A DNA stretch of 64,000 nucleotides, from assembly GCF_024529955.1 (NCBI RefSeq), contig NZ_AP024855.1:744001-808000 (forward strand), given 5' to 3'. This document shows, in pieces, positions 56,185 through 64,000 of the stretch. Numbering within the stretch: the stretch's first letter is position 1; every line of letters begins with the position of its first letter. Origin of the DNA: Photobacterium toruni (GTDB lineage: Bacteria; Pseudomonadota; Gammaproteobacteria; Enterobacterales; Vibrionaceae). The notes under the pieces are model-generated. The model was not told where the DNA came from. It was given only the letters and a program-made list of their open reading frames with translations, and did no database searches. The position numbers and the translations under genes are program-made.

Positions 56185-56370
56185 ATCAGTTGGAATAAAA
56201 CGTTAACCGTGTGTTATGGCTAAATCACCATAGCGATAGCATGTGGTTATGGCCTTATGCTTACTGGTTCCCGTCTCTATAGGTCTCCAGCCTAATACCA
56301 AGGGACAAAGTAATAAATATACAGGATGTTATTTATTATTGGTGAACGTAAGTTTACCGTCACTATCTAA

Positions 56371-56407
56371 AGCCCCTGCACTGTACCGAGCGCAGGGGCT
56401 TTTTTTG
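56371..56407 (+). terminator. Terminator of the atp operon
   Basis: GC-rich 9-bp stem AGCCCCTGC/GCAGGGGCT followed by seven T, about 190 bp after atpC. Confidence 0.95.
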
Positions 56408-56413
56408 CGTTTT

Positions 56414-57961
56414 TTATTTTGCGGTTAATACCATTAAAAGCCAGTTAGGGAAAAGTGAACAAGCACCAATGGTAAGTAAAGCAAATAATAATAGTCCGTA
56501 GTGACTTGAGGTTGGCTTTTCAAATAATGTACGTTGGCTTTTAATAAAGGATTGTTGTTCAATGGTATTTTCTCCCCAGATATAACTGGTGAACACACCA
56601 AAGAAGATAAAAACACCTGTACCTAAGGGGGCAAACCAAGGCCATGAAATATCAGCGTTGCGAGCAATAAAGATAGCTATCATACTCATAATGCTGCCCA
56701 TGATAACGCCTTTCTCATTTGCTTTAGTAAAAAATAATCCTAGCACAAATGAGCCTAAACGAATCCCCACAAAAATAGAGGTTAAACTGGCAATCGTTTT
56801 TAGGACTGATTCATTGGAAATTGCCGTTAAAGCAGGAATGATCACCAAAATCGCAGCGGCTAAACTCATTTTTCGAGCGATTTTGTCATAATGGTGATTG
56901 GGTTTGTTTTTATTAATAAAACGTTTGTAGATATCAAATGTTGCTACGGTTGCGATCGAATTATAAGTCGAATCAAGCGTTGACATTGCTGCAGCCGCTA
57001 AGGCAGAAATAACTAAACCAATAATTAATGGATTGGTGTGATTAAAGACAAAATCTAGAATCACTTCATTACTATTTACAAAAGGTTGGTTTTGATAAAA
57101 AATGTTTAATAAAACTCCGAGTACGGCAAAGAATAAATAGATAAAGAAAGCACCATAACCACATAAAAGCATTGATTTTTGTGCTGTTTTTACACATTTT
57201 GTTGCTAAGGTTCGTTGAATAATTAACTGATTTGCGCCATAAACACTAAGATGTAAAAAACTGACCGCAACCACGCCAGCCCATATTGTTGTATCAACGC
57301 CAAAATCAAAATCAAGATTAATAATATTGACATGTTCTTGAGTCAGTGATAAGCCGCTATTTATTTCCATTAATAAACAAACCATAATTGCAATACTACC
57401 AATGACGAGAATGGTTGATTGCAGCATATCAGTCCAAATTACTGTAGATATACCACCAGCATAAGTATAAATTGCAGTAAATAAACTAATATAAATAATG
57501 GATTCTGAAATCGAGATTGGGACGACTTGAATTAAGATCAAGGCAATCGCGTAAAGTACTACCCCAGAGGAAAGGCATTGGACTAAAATAAAGATCAGCG
57601 AGTTAATGGTTCGCGCATAGATCCCAAAACGATGCTCTAGATATTCATAAATAGACGTTAGTTTGAGTTTATAAAAAACAGGCACAAAAAAAAGAACTGC
57701 AAAAAATATCACGATAGGATAGTTTAAATGCATACTCATCGCTTCCATTCCTGAGCTATACACCCAGCCAGGCATGCCGACAAATGTCATTGCGCTAATA
57801 TATGTCGCAAGAATAGAAATGCCAGCTGAAAACCACCCAAATTGTTTCCCACCAGTAGAAAAATCACCGCCTACACAATAACGTTTATTTACTAAGTAAC
57901 TAATGAGTATTGTTAATAATAGATATATCGCAATGACTGCAAAACTTGAGTGCGTAACCAT
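56414..57961 (-). CDS. Sodium:solute symporter (SSS family)
   Basis: A 515-residue membrane protein with 13-14 hydrophobic helices and SSS hallmarks: the early GGKQFGWFSAGISILATYISAMTF region (sodium-site helix) and a later SALAAAAMSTLDSTYNSIATV stretch, which carries the conserved small/hydroxyl residues of the second sodium site. It resembles the SLC5-like sugar/sialate or carboxylate group rather than PutP or PanF. It is divergent from the MFS and SnoaL-like genes across 345 bp; shared control and substrate are plausible. Confidence 0.88.
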   Translation of the reverse strand: MVTHSSFAVIAIYLLLTILISYLVNKRYCVGGDFSTGGKQFGWFSAGISILATYISAMTFVGMPGWVYSSGMEAMSMHLNYPIVIFFAVLFFVPVFYKLKLTSIYEYLEHRFGIYARTINSLIFILVQCLSSGVVLYAIALILIQVVPISISESIIYISLFTAIYTYAGGISTVIWTDMLQSTILVIGSIAIMVCLLMEINSGLSLTQEHVNIINLDFDFGVDTTIWAGVVAVSFLHLSVYGANQLIIQRTLATKCVKTAQKSMLLCGYGAFFIYLFFAVLGVLLNIFYQNQPFVNSNEVILDFVFNHTNPLIIGLVISALAAAAMSTLDSTYNSIATVATFDIYKRFINKNKPNHHYDKIARKMSLAAAILVIIPALTAISNESVLKTIASLTSIFVGIRLGSFVLGLFFTKANEKGVIMGSIMSMIAIFIARNADISWPWFAPLGTGVFIFFGVFTSYIWGENTIEQQSFIKSQRTLFEKPTSSHYGLLLFALLTIGACSLFPNWLLMVLTAK

Positions 57962-58306
57962 TCTTGGCTTTCCTACATTTCTAATATATTTAATCTTTGT
58001 TGTGATATTACCTGTAAATGATTTTAAGCATGATTTTTATCATTTTAATTGTGATTTCAGTCACTAATGTTGCGTCATATATGCCTAAAAGATCACATTG
58101 CTATTTATATGTAATATATGTGATCTTACTCGCTAAAATAGCATTAATGGGTACGTACTCATTTTTATGCCGACTTTGATCACGGATCTTTAACTATAGA
58201 AAATATTATTATCTATCTCGAAGCTAAGGCACTTGAAAATTTAATAAATTATTTTCAATGTGTTTAATTAAATATAAATTTTTTATAAATTAGAGGTTTA
58301 TCGGTC
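57962..58306. promoter_or_regulatory. Divergent promoter region with a 10-bp-arm inverted repeat
   Basis: A 345-bp region between the two transporter genes. AAGATCACAT (58089-58098) and ATGTGATCTT (58118-58127) are perfect inverted copies 19 bp apart. Each arm contains the CRP half-site TGTGATCT, but in the outward order TCACA...TGTGA, so it is not a normal single CRP site. Confidence 0.6.
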
Positions 58307-59596
58307 ATGAATGCTAAAAGACACATGAGCGAAGTTCCGATGATTCAAAGGGTAGCTGCCTATTTTGCTATTTTGGTTGGTTATTTTTTCTATTGTTATA
58401 ACTTTGTTATTATTGACTACGTACGCCCGTATATTGTTGAAGCCTATGATGGTATTACCCTTTCTGATACAGCGCAATTTTACACTTGGCAATCAATTGG
58501 TGCGTTAATCGGCGCGTTAAGTTGTGCTTGGGTAGCAAGTAATTTTGGTAAAAAATCAACGTTGATAGTGATCACTGCACTTAATGGTGGTGCAACCATT
58601 ATTAATATGTTGTTTACCGATTACGCAATGTGGGCGTTAATGCGTTTCATTATTGGTATGTCTCTTGGTGGTTACTTTACCGTTGCCGTTAGTTTGATGA
58701 TTGGCTTATTTACGCCAACTGTTCGAGGTAAGTTAACAGCATTTGCTTCTTCTATGTTCTCAGTAGCATTAATGGTGATGGGAGCTTATGCCGCCTTTAT
58801 TGCAAGTATTGATGCACCTTGGCAAAGTTTAATGTGGATCGGCGGTATTCCACCACTTGTTGCTGCAGTATTAATGATTTTTGTATTGCCGAGCGATAAA
58901 AAAGTGATTGCTTATGGTGAAGAAGAACAATCATCATCAAGTAATGAATCAGTGAAAAAAGGCTCTTGGGGAGAGATGCTAAGTAAACCTTATCGACTAA
59001 TTACTTTGTCGTGTTTATTACTTGCTGGGCTTAATTTTTACGGTTATCAATTCTTTAGTGGGTTCGTTACTACATATTTAAAAGAAGTTCGTCATTTTGA
59101 TGGAGCAACAATTGGCGTTATTTTCTCTATCTCAGCTTTTGGATCTTTATTTGGCGCGTGGATTTGGGGAGCTGTTGCCGATAAATATGGACGTAAAGTT
59201 AATGCATTTGGTCTTATTCTAGCCGGTATTATGGCATCAGTTTTCTTTGTTGCGCCAAGTAATATGATGATTGGTAGCCTAAATATGTTAGCGATTTTAG
59301 GTCTTATTTATAACTTTGGTTTATCGTCATCAGCAGTATGGGGAGGCTATTTCTCAGAGTTATTCCCATCGCATTTACGTAGCTATGGTGCAGCATTATT
59401 CCACGGTGGGCGAATTATCGGCATGTGGGCACCAATGGTACTTATCTTTATTCAGGAACGTACGAATTTAGAAACAGCAATGTGGGGATCGCCTATTGTT
59501 TGGATCATCGCTGGTTTGTTGTGGTTCACACTGCCTGAAACATTAAAAGGTGGCATTTTCTATAAAGAAAAAACACCCAAAGCAGTAACAGTGTAA
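58307..59596 (+). CDS. MFS transporter
   Basis: A 429-residue, 12-helix major facilitator protein of the metabolite:H+ symporter type. The loop 2-3 motif is reduced (NFGKKSTLIVITA), while the second-half copy GAVADKYGRKVNAFG is typical. SSAVWGGYFSELFPSHLRSYGAALFHGGR is the conserved loop of the aromatic-acid/sugar-acid/polyol uptake groups. It is 78-90 bp upstream of the SnoaL-like gene and probably co-transcribed. The substrate is unknown. Confidence 0.87.
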   Translation: MNAKRHMSEVPMIQRVAAYFAILVGYFFYCYNFVIIDYVRPYIVEAYDGITLSDTAQFYTWQSIGALIGALSCAWVASNFGKKSTLIVITALNGGATIINMLFTDYAMWALMRFIIGMSLGGYFTVAVSLMIGLFTPTVRGKLTAFASSMFSVALMVMGAYAAFIASIDAPWQSLMWIGGIPPLVAAVLMIFVLPSDKKVIAYGEEEQSSSSNESVKKGSWGEMLSKPYRLITLSCLLLAGLNFYGYQFFSGFVTTYLKEVRHFDGATIGVIFSISAFGSLFGAWIWGAVADKYGRKVNAFGLILAGIMASVFFVAPSNMMIGSLNMLAILGLIYNFGLSSSAVWGGYFSELFPSHLRSYGAALFHGGRIIGMWAPMVLIFIQERTNLETAMWGSPIVWIIAGLLWFTLPETLKGGIFYKEKTPKAVTV

Positions 59597-59686
59597 GTTA
59601 TTACAGTTCATTAATTAAACAACGTTATTTTAAATTATAAACGATACTGACCAGTACTTCAGATCGGATTAAATATGGAAATTATC

Positions 59687-60700
59687 ATGTCAAAATATCA
59701 AGAAACTAAGCGTATTGTTCGTGAATACTTTGCTGCAATGGAAAATGCAACGCCAGAAACCGTTGCAGAAGTATTAAAGTCATTCACTTCTAAAGATTAT
59801 CTATGGCGCGGTGTTTATCCTTTCCGTGAGCAGCAAGGTGCAGAAGCAACAGCAGACGTTTTCTGGGCGCCTCTTATGAAGTCAATGACACGTATGCAAC
59901 GTCGTCAAGATATCTTCATCGGTGGTACTAATGAAATCAGCGGTGAGCAGTGGGTAATGAGCATGGGTCACTTTATGGGCTTATTTGATGCTGAATTCTT
60001 AGGTTTACGTCCTACTGGTAAGATCATGAACGTTCGTTATGTAGAATTTAACTGTGTTGAAAACGGTAAGATCACGAAAACAGGTTTATTTGTTGATTTG
60101 CTAGGCATGATGGATGAAGCTGGTTGTTACCCACTACCACCATCAACAGGTAAACATTTCGTATACCCAGGTCCTCGTAATCATGACGGTCTATTGTTTG
60201 ACGATGCACCTGAAGAAGAAGGTGTGGCGACATTAGCACTTGTGAATAAGATGGTTGATGATTTATCGGCACTTAATGCAAGTGGTGCGATGGGCTGTCC
60301 TCCTGAAGTACTTGAGATAAGCTGGTCTAAGGATATGATTTGGTACGGTCCGTGTGGTATCGGTGCATCTTATACGATCCCTCGTTACCAACAACAGCAT
60401 CAGCTGCCATTCCGTAATAACCTAAAAGACAAGCAATTTAACGGTCACGTTTGTCGTTTTGCTGAAGGTAACTTCTCTTGCTTCTTTGGCTGGCCAAACC
60501 TATCAAATACGCCAATTGGTGGTTTCCTAGGTTTACCTGGTGGTGAGATTCGTGCAGATATGCAAGTTGTCGATGTTTATTACCGTGATGGTGATAAGCT
60601 ATCAGAGAACTGGGTATTAATTGACTTACCATACTGGTTAAAGCAGCAAGGTCTTGATGTTTTTGAACGTACACAACAAATTATGAACCCAACATTATAA
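59687..60700 (+). CDS. Tandem SnoaL/NTF2-like protein
   Basis: A 337-residue cytosolic protein made of two NTF2-fold units (about residues 5-150 and 175-330). Each follows the SnoaL pattern: a helical start, WRGVYPF or WYGPCGIG, the GxF/GHFMGLF or NFSCFFGW centre, and a strand such as MNVRYVEFNCVENGKI or QVVDVYYRDGDKL. SnoaL-like proteins are isomerases, cyclases or hydrolases of small polar or polyketide compounds. Placed behind an MFS importer and before a LacI-type regulator, it looks catabolic. An alternative ATG is at 59675; the one at 59687 follows GGAAATTATC. Confidence 0.83.
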   Translation: MSKYQETKRIVREYFAAMENATPETVAEVLKSFTSKDYLWRGVYPFREQQGAEATADVFWAPLMKSMTRMQRRQDIFIGGTNEISGEQWVMSMGHFMGLFDAEFLGLRPTGKIMNVRYVEFNCVENGKITKTGLFVDLLGMMDEAGCYPLPPSTGKHFVYPGPRNHDGLLFDDAPEEEGVATLALVNKMVDDLSALNASGAMGCPPEVLEISWSKDMIWYGPCGIGASYTIPRYQQQHQLPFRNNLKDKQFNGHVCRFAEGNFSCFFGWPNLSNTPIGGFLGLPGGEIRADMQVVDVYYRDGDKLSENWVLIDLPYWLKQQGLDVFERTQQIMNPTL

Positions 60701-60720
60701 TTTTGTTGTAATTCAATAAG

Positions 60721-60749
60721 AACCCGAGTTCAATAGCTCGGGTTTTTTT
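60721..60749 (+). terminator. Terminator of the MFS/SnoaL operon
   Basis: Stem AACCCGAG/CTCGGGTT with seven T, 21 bp after the stop. Confidence 0.92.
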
Positions 60750-60858
60750 ATATTTTTGTGTTAGAACATGTCACTCTCGATTTATAATGAGGTTTATTTT
60801 AAAAGATAAATTATTATTATGAATATCGATTATTAGTTAATATTTCTATAAGTGTAAA

Positions 60859-61869
60859 ATGAATTCAGTAAAGCAAACTATCACATCAAAAGATGTCGCT
60901 AAACTTGCGGGGGTCTCTCAATCCACTGTTTCTCGTGTTTTTATTGCAGGTAGTGCTGTTTCTGAAAAAACGAAGAAAAAAGTTTATGAAGCAGCAAAAA
61001 CGTTAAATTATCGGCCTAATGCTTTTGCTCGAAGTTTAACCACCAATGAATCTAAATTAATTGGTCTTGTTTTTCCTGATGCTGATTATCCCATTCACAT
61101 GAAAACCTTACAGTTGATTTCTAGTGAACTGCAACAGTTAGGTTATTCTGCAGTGTTGATCCCTTGGATGGTTGATGACAATAATCAGCATTCGATCCCT
61201 AATATTTTTCAATATCGTGTCGATGGTGTTATTGCTGCTTCAGCAACATTGAATAAATCTTTATATCAAGAATGTGAGAAGTTTAATATTCCTATAGTCC
61301 AATATGCACGCGTTGTTGAAGATACTAAAAGTAGTTATGTTATTAGTGATAATTTTAGTGCAGGCCAAGTAGCGGCTCAACATTTTTATCAGTCAGGTGT
61401 TAATTCGGCGGCTTATTTAACTGGTGAAGTACCGACGTTAACTAACGATGAACGGAAAAAGGGTTTCTGTAGTGAGTTTAAAATTTTAACTGGGCAACTC
61501 CCGATGATTATCGAAGCAGACTATGATTATCTCAATTCAATAAATGACATTCGATGCTTTTTAAATAAAAAAAATCGACCAGAAGCTATTTTTTGTGCAA
61601 CGGATAATTTAGCTATGGCAGTTATGGATGTAGCAAGGTTTGAATGTAATTTGAAGATTCCTGAAGATTTACAAGTTATTGGATTTGATAATATTCCACA
61701 AACCGAATGGTTAAGTTATCAGTTAACAACATTTAGGCAAGATTTTAAACGACTAGCACAAGAAGCCGTTAAAATTATTGTAGATCAAGTTCAACATGAT
61801 AATAATAGTTTTATCAGGTTAATGATCCCTGCATCATTAGTCGAACGCAAAACAACAAAAATAAAGTGA
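60859..61869 (+). CDS. LacI-family transcriptional regulator
   Basis: A 336-residue LacI/GalR repressor. The N-terminal HTH and hinge (ITSKDVAKLAGVSQSTVSRVF ... LNYRPNAFARSL) are followed by a periplasmic-binding-protein-like effector domain (about 62-330) with FVRVDGV-type FQYRVDGVIAAS, ATDNLAMAVMDVA and VIGFDNIPQTEW. It lies just downstream of the MFS-SnoaL unit and likely controls it and the divergent symporter. The ribosome site is weak. The ligand is unknown. Confidence 0.9.
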   Translation: MNSVKQTITSKDVAKLAGVSQSTVSRVFIAGSAVSEKTKKKVYEAAKTLNYRPNAFARSLTTNESKLIGLVFPDADYPIHMKTLQLISSELQQLGYSAVLIPWMVDDNNQHSIPNIFQYRVDGVIAASATLNKSLYQECEKFNIPIVQYARVVEDTKSSYVISDNFSAGQVAAQHFYQSGVNSAAYLTGEVPTLTNDERKKGFCSEFKILTGQLPMIIEADYDYLNSINDIRCFLNKKNRPEAIFCATDNLAMAVMDVARFECNLKIPEDLQVIGFDNIPQTEWLSYQLTTFRQDFKRLAQEAVKIIVDQVQHDNNSFIRLMIPASLVERKTTKIK

Positions 61870-61982
61870 TTGTTACTTAACGTATTTAGAATAATAAGTA
61901 TTGGTATTTTGCTTGTTTATGTGATTTGCTTCATGTTTTGGTATATATTTAATTGTTAATAGCAATAATTATATAGGATAAA

Positions 61983-62471
61983 ATGAAAAATAAAGGTTTT
62001 ACATTAATTGAATTGGTGGTCGTGATTGTTATTTTAGGCATCTTAGCCGTTGTAGCTGCGCCTAAGTTCATGGGATTACAACGCGATGCTCGTATTGCTG
62101 ATTTAAAAGGGCTTGAAGGCAGTTTAAAAGCTGCTAATGAAATGGTTTATGCAAAAGCGGCAATGAAAGGGCTAGAGCATTCTCAAGCACAGGAAGGTAC
62201 TCCATCTATAGGTAGTAATGCTCCAAAGAATAGCATCGATATTAATGGTAACGAGGTTACATTGCATTATGGTTATATTTTACCTAATGAAGATAACTTA
62301 AAAAAGATTCTTAATTTAGGAGAAGATTGGAATATTCAAGGCGGTGGTATTACTGCTAGATTTCCCATTCATATTACTCCCAAAACAGCTCCTACTTTGA
62401 ACTGTTATTTATCTTATGGTTTCCAAAATTGGAATATACCGCAATATAAATTAGAGACATCTGGCTGCTGA
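61983..62471 (+). CDS. Type IV pilin-like (MSHA/pseudopilin) protein
   Basis: A 162-residue class III-signal protein: short basic leader MKNKG, then the prepilin cleavage and helix motif FTLIELVVVIVILGILAVVA, with Glu at mature position 5. The globular C-terminal part has two Cys (NCYLSYGF ... ETSGC) that may form the D-loop disulfide. Resemblance is to MshA/TFP major pilins or minor pseudopilins. No pilus assembly genes are near, so it depends on machinery elsewhere. AGGATAAA stands before the ATG. Confidence 0.88.
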   Translation: MKNKGFTLIELVVVIVILGILAVVAAPKFMGLQRDARIADLKGLEGSLKAANEMVYAKAAMKGLEHSQAQEGTPSIGSNAPKNSIDINGNEVTLHYGYILPNEDNLKKILNLGEDWNIQGGGITARFPIHITPKTAPTLNCYLSYGFQNWNIPQYKLETSGC

Positions 62472-62490
62472 TTTATCTTGATATTAAATT

Positions 62491-62524
62491 TGTGTGGATC
62501 CGTGCTATAAAAAGGATCCACACA
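62491..62524. repeat. Perfect inverted repeat between convergent genes
   Basis: TGTGTGGATCC and its complement GGATCCACACA, 11-bp arms with a 12-base centre. There is no T-tract on either strand, but by position it probably terminates or stabilises both convergent transcripts. Confidence 0.65.
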
Positions 62525-62535
62525 AATAAAAACAG

Positions 62536-63144
62536 TTAATAATTTAGTGTTGACTCTAATGTAGCTAATTGTTTTTTTAGTCGATTTAACTGCTCTTTTT
62601 TCTTTTTGATTAAATTAGGCTGTTGATTGATTGCTTCTATTTTCTCTAATTTCTGTTGTCGTTCGCGAGCGGTTAACTTATCGTAAATGAGACTGTTCTT
62701 TAGTTTATTTAATCGCTGTTGCTGATGCTCTATATCATATTGTGCATTTTGTAATGCTTGCTCGGCCTGAGTAACTTTATTTTTTAAGGTAAATAATTGC
62801 TGTCCTTGACGATAACCACGTAAAAATGCAGTAGAGGTGGCTTGTGGGCAAACACCAAGATAGTTACTGCCATTTGAACCAACGTAAAAACCATGACTTT
62901 CAGTGCAGTATGTTGCTAATCCCTGCTTATAACTGGTTTGATATTCATTAAAATTAGCTCGAACATTATATTTAGAGCATGCAGAACTTCTATCATTAAA
63001 TTGATTAGCAGATGCGCCTTGTGAGCCATCTAAATACCCTAAAGCAGACCAATTTGCCGTCTGACATTGTTGTTCATTCATTACCGAACATGCACTTACC
63101 GTTGAACATAATATAAGAGAAAGAGTGAGTGATTTTATCGTCAT
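62536..63144 (-). CDS. DUF2799 lipoprotein
   Basis: A 202-residue lipoprotein: signal peptide with lipobox VSAC (Cys 19). The DUF2799 core (WSALGYLDGSQGASANQFNDR, YQTSYKQGLATYC, FYVGSNGSNYLGVCP, FLRGYRQGQQLF) has four conserved Cys. A C-terminal coiled coil of about 80 residues follows, rich in Gln, Lys and Leu. Likely an envelope protein on the periplasmic face. Common in Vibrionaceae and of unknown role. Confidence 0.85.
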   Translation of the reverse strand: MTIKSLTLSLILCSTVSACSVMNEQQCQTANWSALGYLDGSQGASANQFNDRSSACSKYNVRANFNEYQTSYKQGLATYCTESHGFYVGSNGSNYLGVCPQATSTAFLRGYRQGQQLFTLKNKVTQAEQALQNAQYDIEHQQQRLNKLKNSLIYDKLTARERQQKLEKIEAINQQPNLIKKKKEQLNRLKKQLATLESTLNY

Positions 63145-63239
63145 GAATGATTATCTTATAATAAATAAAACAAAGTATTTTAAAGATATTATGATTAAAA
63201 GCGATACCTATGTTTAATTATTATAGATATCGCTAATGA

Positions 63240-64000
63240 CTAAAATAGATTTAAACCAAAAGCCGTTTTAATATCGGTTAAGACTTGTTGAGTTTGTTGA
63301 TTAGCATGTTCAGTGCCCATTTTAAGAACTTCAATGAGATAATCTTGATTGTTTAAAAAATCAGTACGACGTTTGCGTATAGGTGAGATTAAATCTTGTA
63401 GGCATTGCTCTAAAATTTTCTTAGTGGTGCCGTCACCTAATCCACCTTGACGATATTGCTGTTTTAATGTCTCAATATAAGCACTATCAGGATGGAAAGC
63501 ATCAAGGTAAGTAAACACTATATTGCCTTCTACACAGCCAGGATCTTCGACTCGAAGATGATTAGGATCGGTATACATTGATTTTACTGCTTGTGAAATC
63601 GTCTTACTATCGGCACCTAATGTGATGGTATTCCCCATTGATTTTGACATTTTATTTTTGCCATCCGTACTCGGTAAGCGAGCGACTTTGCTTAATAGCG
63701 GCTGGCATTCCACCAAAATATTTTTACCTGCAATGGTATTTATTTTTCTAACAATTTCATTGGTTTGTTCAAGCATCGGTAGTTGATCATCACCGACAGG
63801 AATTAAACTGGCACGAAATGCAGTAATATCAGCGGCTTGAGAAATAGGGTAAGTTAAAAAACCAGCAGGAATAGATCGACCAAACGCTTTTGATTGAATT
63901 TCATTTTTAACGGTAGGGTTTCGCTCTAAACGTGCAATAGAAACGAGATTAGCATAGTACATGGTTAATTCGGCAAGCGCAGGAATAGCGGATTGAAGAC
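63240..64000 (-). CDS. trpS: Tryptophanyl-tRNA synthetase, 5' end beyond the window
   Basis: The C-terminal ~253 codons of a class I synthetase that charges tRNA-Trp; the frame runs off the window edge (LQSAIPALAELTMYYANL reads through to 64000). The ATP-site KMSKS is present in GKNKMSKSMGNTI, with ADITAFRASLIPVGDDQLPMLE and MYTDPNHLRVEDPG also typical. An internal Met at 63962 is not the real start. Many Vibrionaceae carry two TrpS types; which one this is cannot be settled from the partial sequence. Confidence 0.93.
   Translation of the reverse strand, partial: LQSAIPALAELTMYYANLVSIARLERNPTVKNEIQSKAFGRSIPAGFLTYPISQAADITAFRASLIPVGDDQLPMLEQTNEIVRKINTIAGKNILVECQPLLSKVARLPSTDGKNKMSKSMGNTITLGADSKTISQAVKSMYTDPNHLRVEDPGCVEGNIVFTYLDAFHPDSAYIETLKQQYRQGGLGDGTTKKILEQCLQDLISPIRKRRTDFLNNQDYLIEVLKMGTEHANQQTQQVLTDIKTAFGLNLF

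Noticed and set aside
56243-56428. 61-codon frame after atpC
   Set aside because: It runs through the atp terminator hairpin and into the next gene; it has no ribosome site.

Overview
The window looks like the origin-proximal part of a secondary chromosome (chromosome 2) of a low-GC marine gamma-proteobacterium of the Vibrionaceae, most likely a Photobacterium. The decisive evidence is a gene for RctB, the initiator found only on Vibrionaceae chromosome 2 (21799-23799, minus). Beside it lie an iteron-type origin (about 23.8-25.1 kb), parA2 and parB2 (25135-27331), and eight exact copies of the chromosome-2 centromere motif TTTACANTGTAAA. A complete F1Fo ATP synthase operon beside a chromosome-2 origin, plus marine traits such as TMAO respiration, fits Photobacterium better than Vibrio. 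The genus is inferred from gene content; I could not run a search.

Layout. 0-4 kb: iron-type alcohol dehydrogenase, then a porin and periplasmic binding protein pair behind a Fur-like box. 4-10 kb: TMAO-reductase-type molybdoenzyme with a fused cytochrome c tail, and a GH92 alpha-mannosidase lipoprotein. 11-14 kb: fructose-family PTS IIB plus an HPr-EI-IIA fusion, with no IIC permease. 14-19 kb: a tiny membrane protein, an EamA exporter and a sodium symporter in one operon, then an AraC-type regulator divergent from a glycine-amidinotransferase-like enzyme. 19-31 kb: patatin/beta-barrel protein, rctB, origin, parA2-parB2, tmcA, ycdX. 30.3-31.4 kb: an exact 54 x 13-bp tandem array flanked by three and four parS2 sites. 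31-38.9 kb: LapD-like c-di-GMP receptor, pdxH, a PAS-LuxR regulator, an IS1595-family insertion sequence beside a second small set of RctB-like sites, a DUF11 protein and a CatB-like acetyltransferase. 39-49 kb: ackA with paired 3' hairpins, feoB-feoC without feoA, uhpT, a candidate structured RNA of about 340 nt, a SpoIIAA-like protein, a VF530-type protein and a four-repeat zinc-ribbon-like protein. 49-56 kb: atpIBEFHAGDC. 56-62 kb: divergent sodium symporter and MFS/SnoaL-like genes with a LacI-type regulator. 62-64 kb: a type IV pilin-like gene, a DUF2799 lipoprotein and the 3' part of trpS.

How it works together. RctB would act on six 23-bp-spaced ATGATCAT iterons, each holding a Dam site, next to a perfect DnaA box. 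ParA2/ParB2 would act on the parS2 cluster about 3 kb downstream of parB2. Around this core sit metabolic modules: anaerobic respiration, acetate and hexose-phosphate use, ferrous iron uptake and ATP synthesis. The least explained elements are the parS2-flanked 13-bp array, the RctB-like locus at 36.9-37.1 kb, which shares a 50-bp bipartite element with the origin, and the noncoding RNA candidates at 46.2-46.6 kb and 35.1-35.4 kb. No tRNA, rRNA gene or CRISPR array was recognised.
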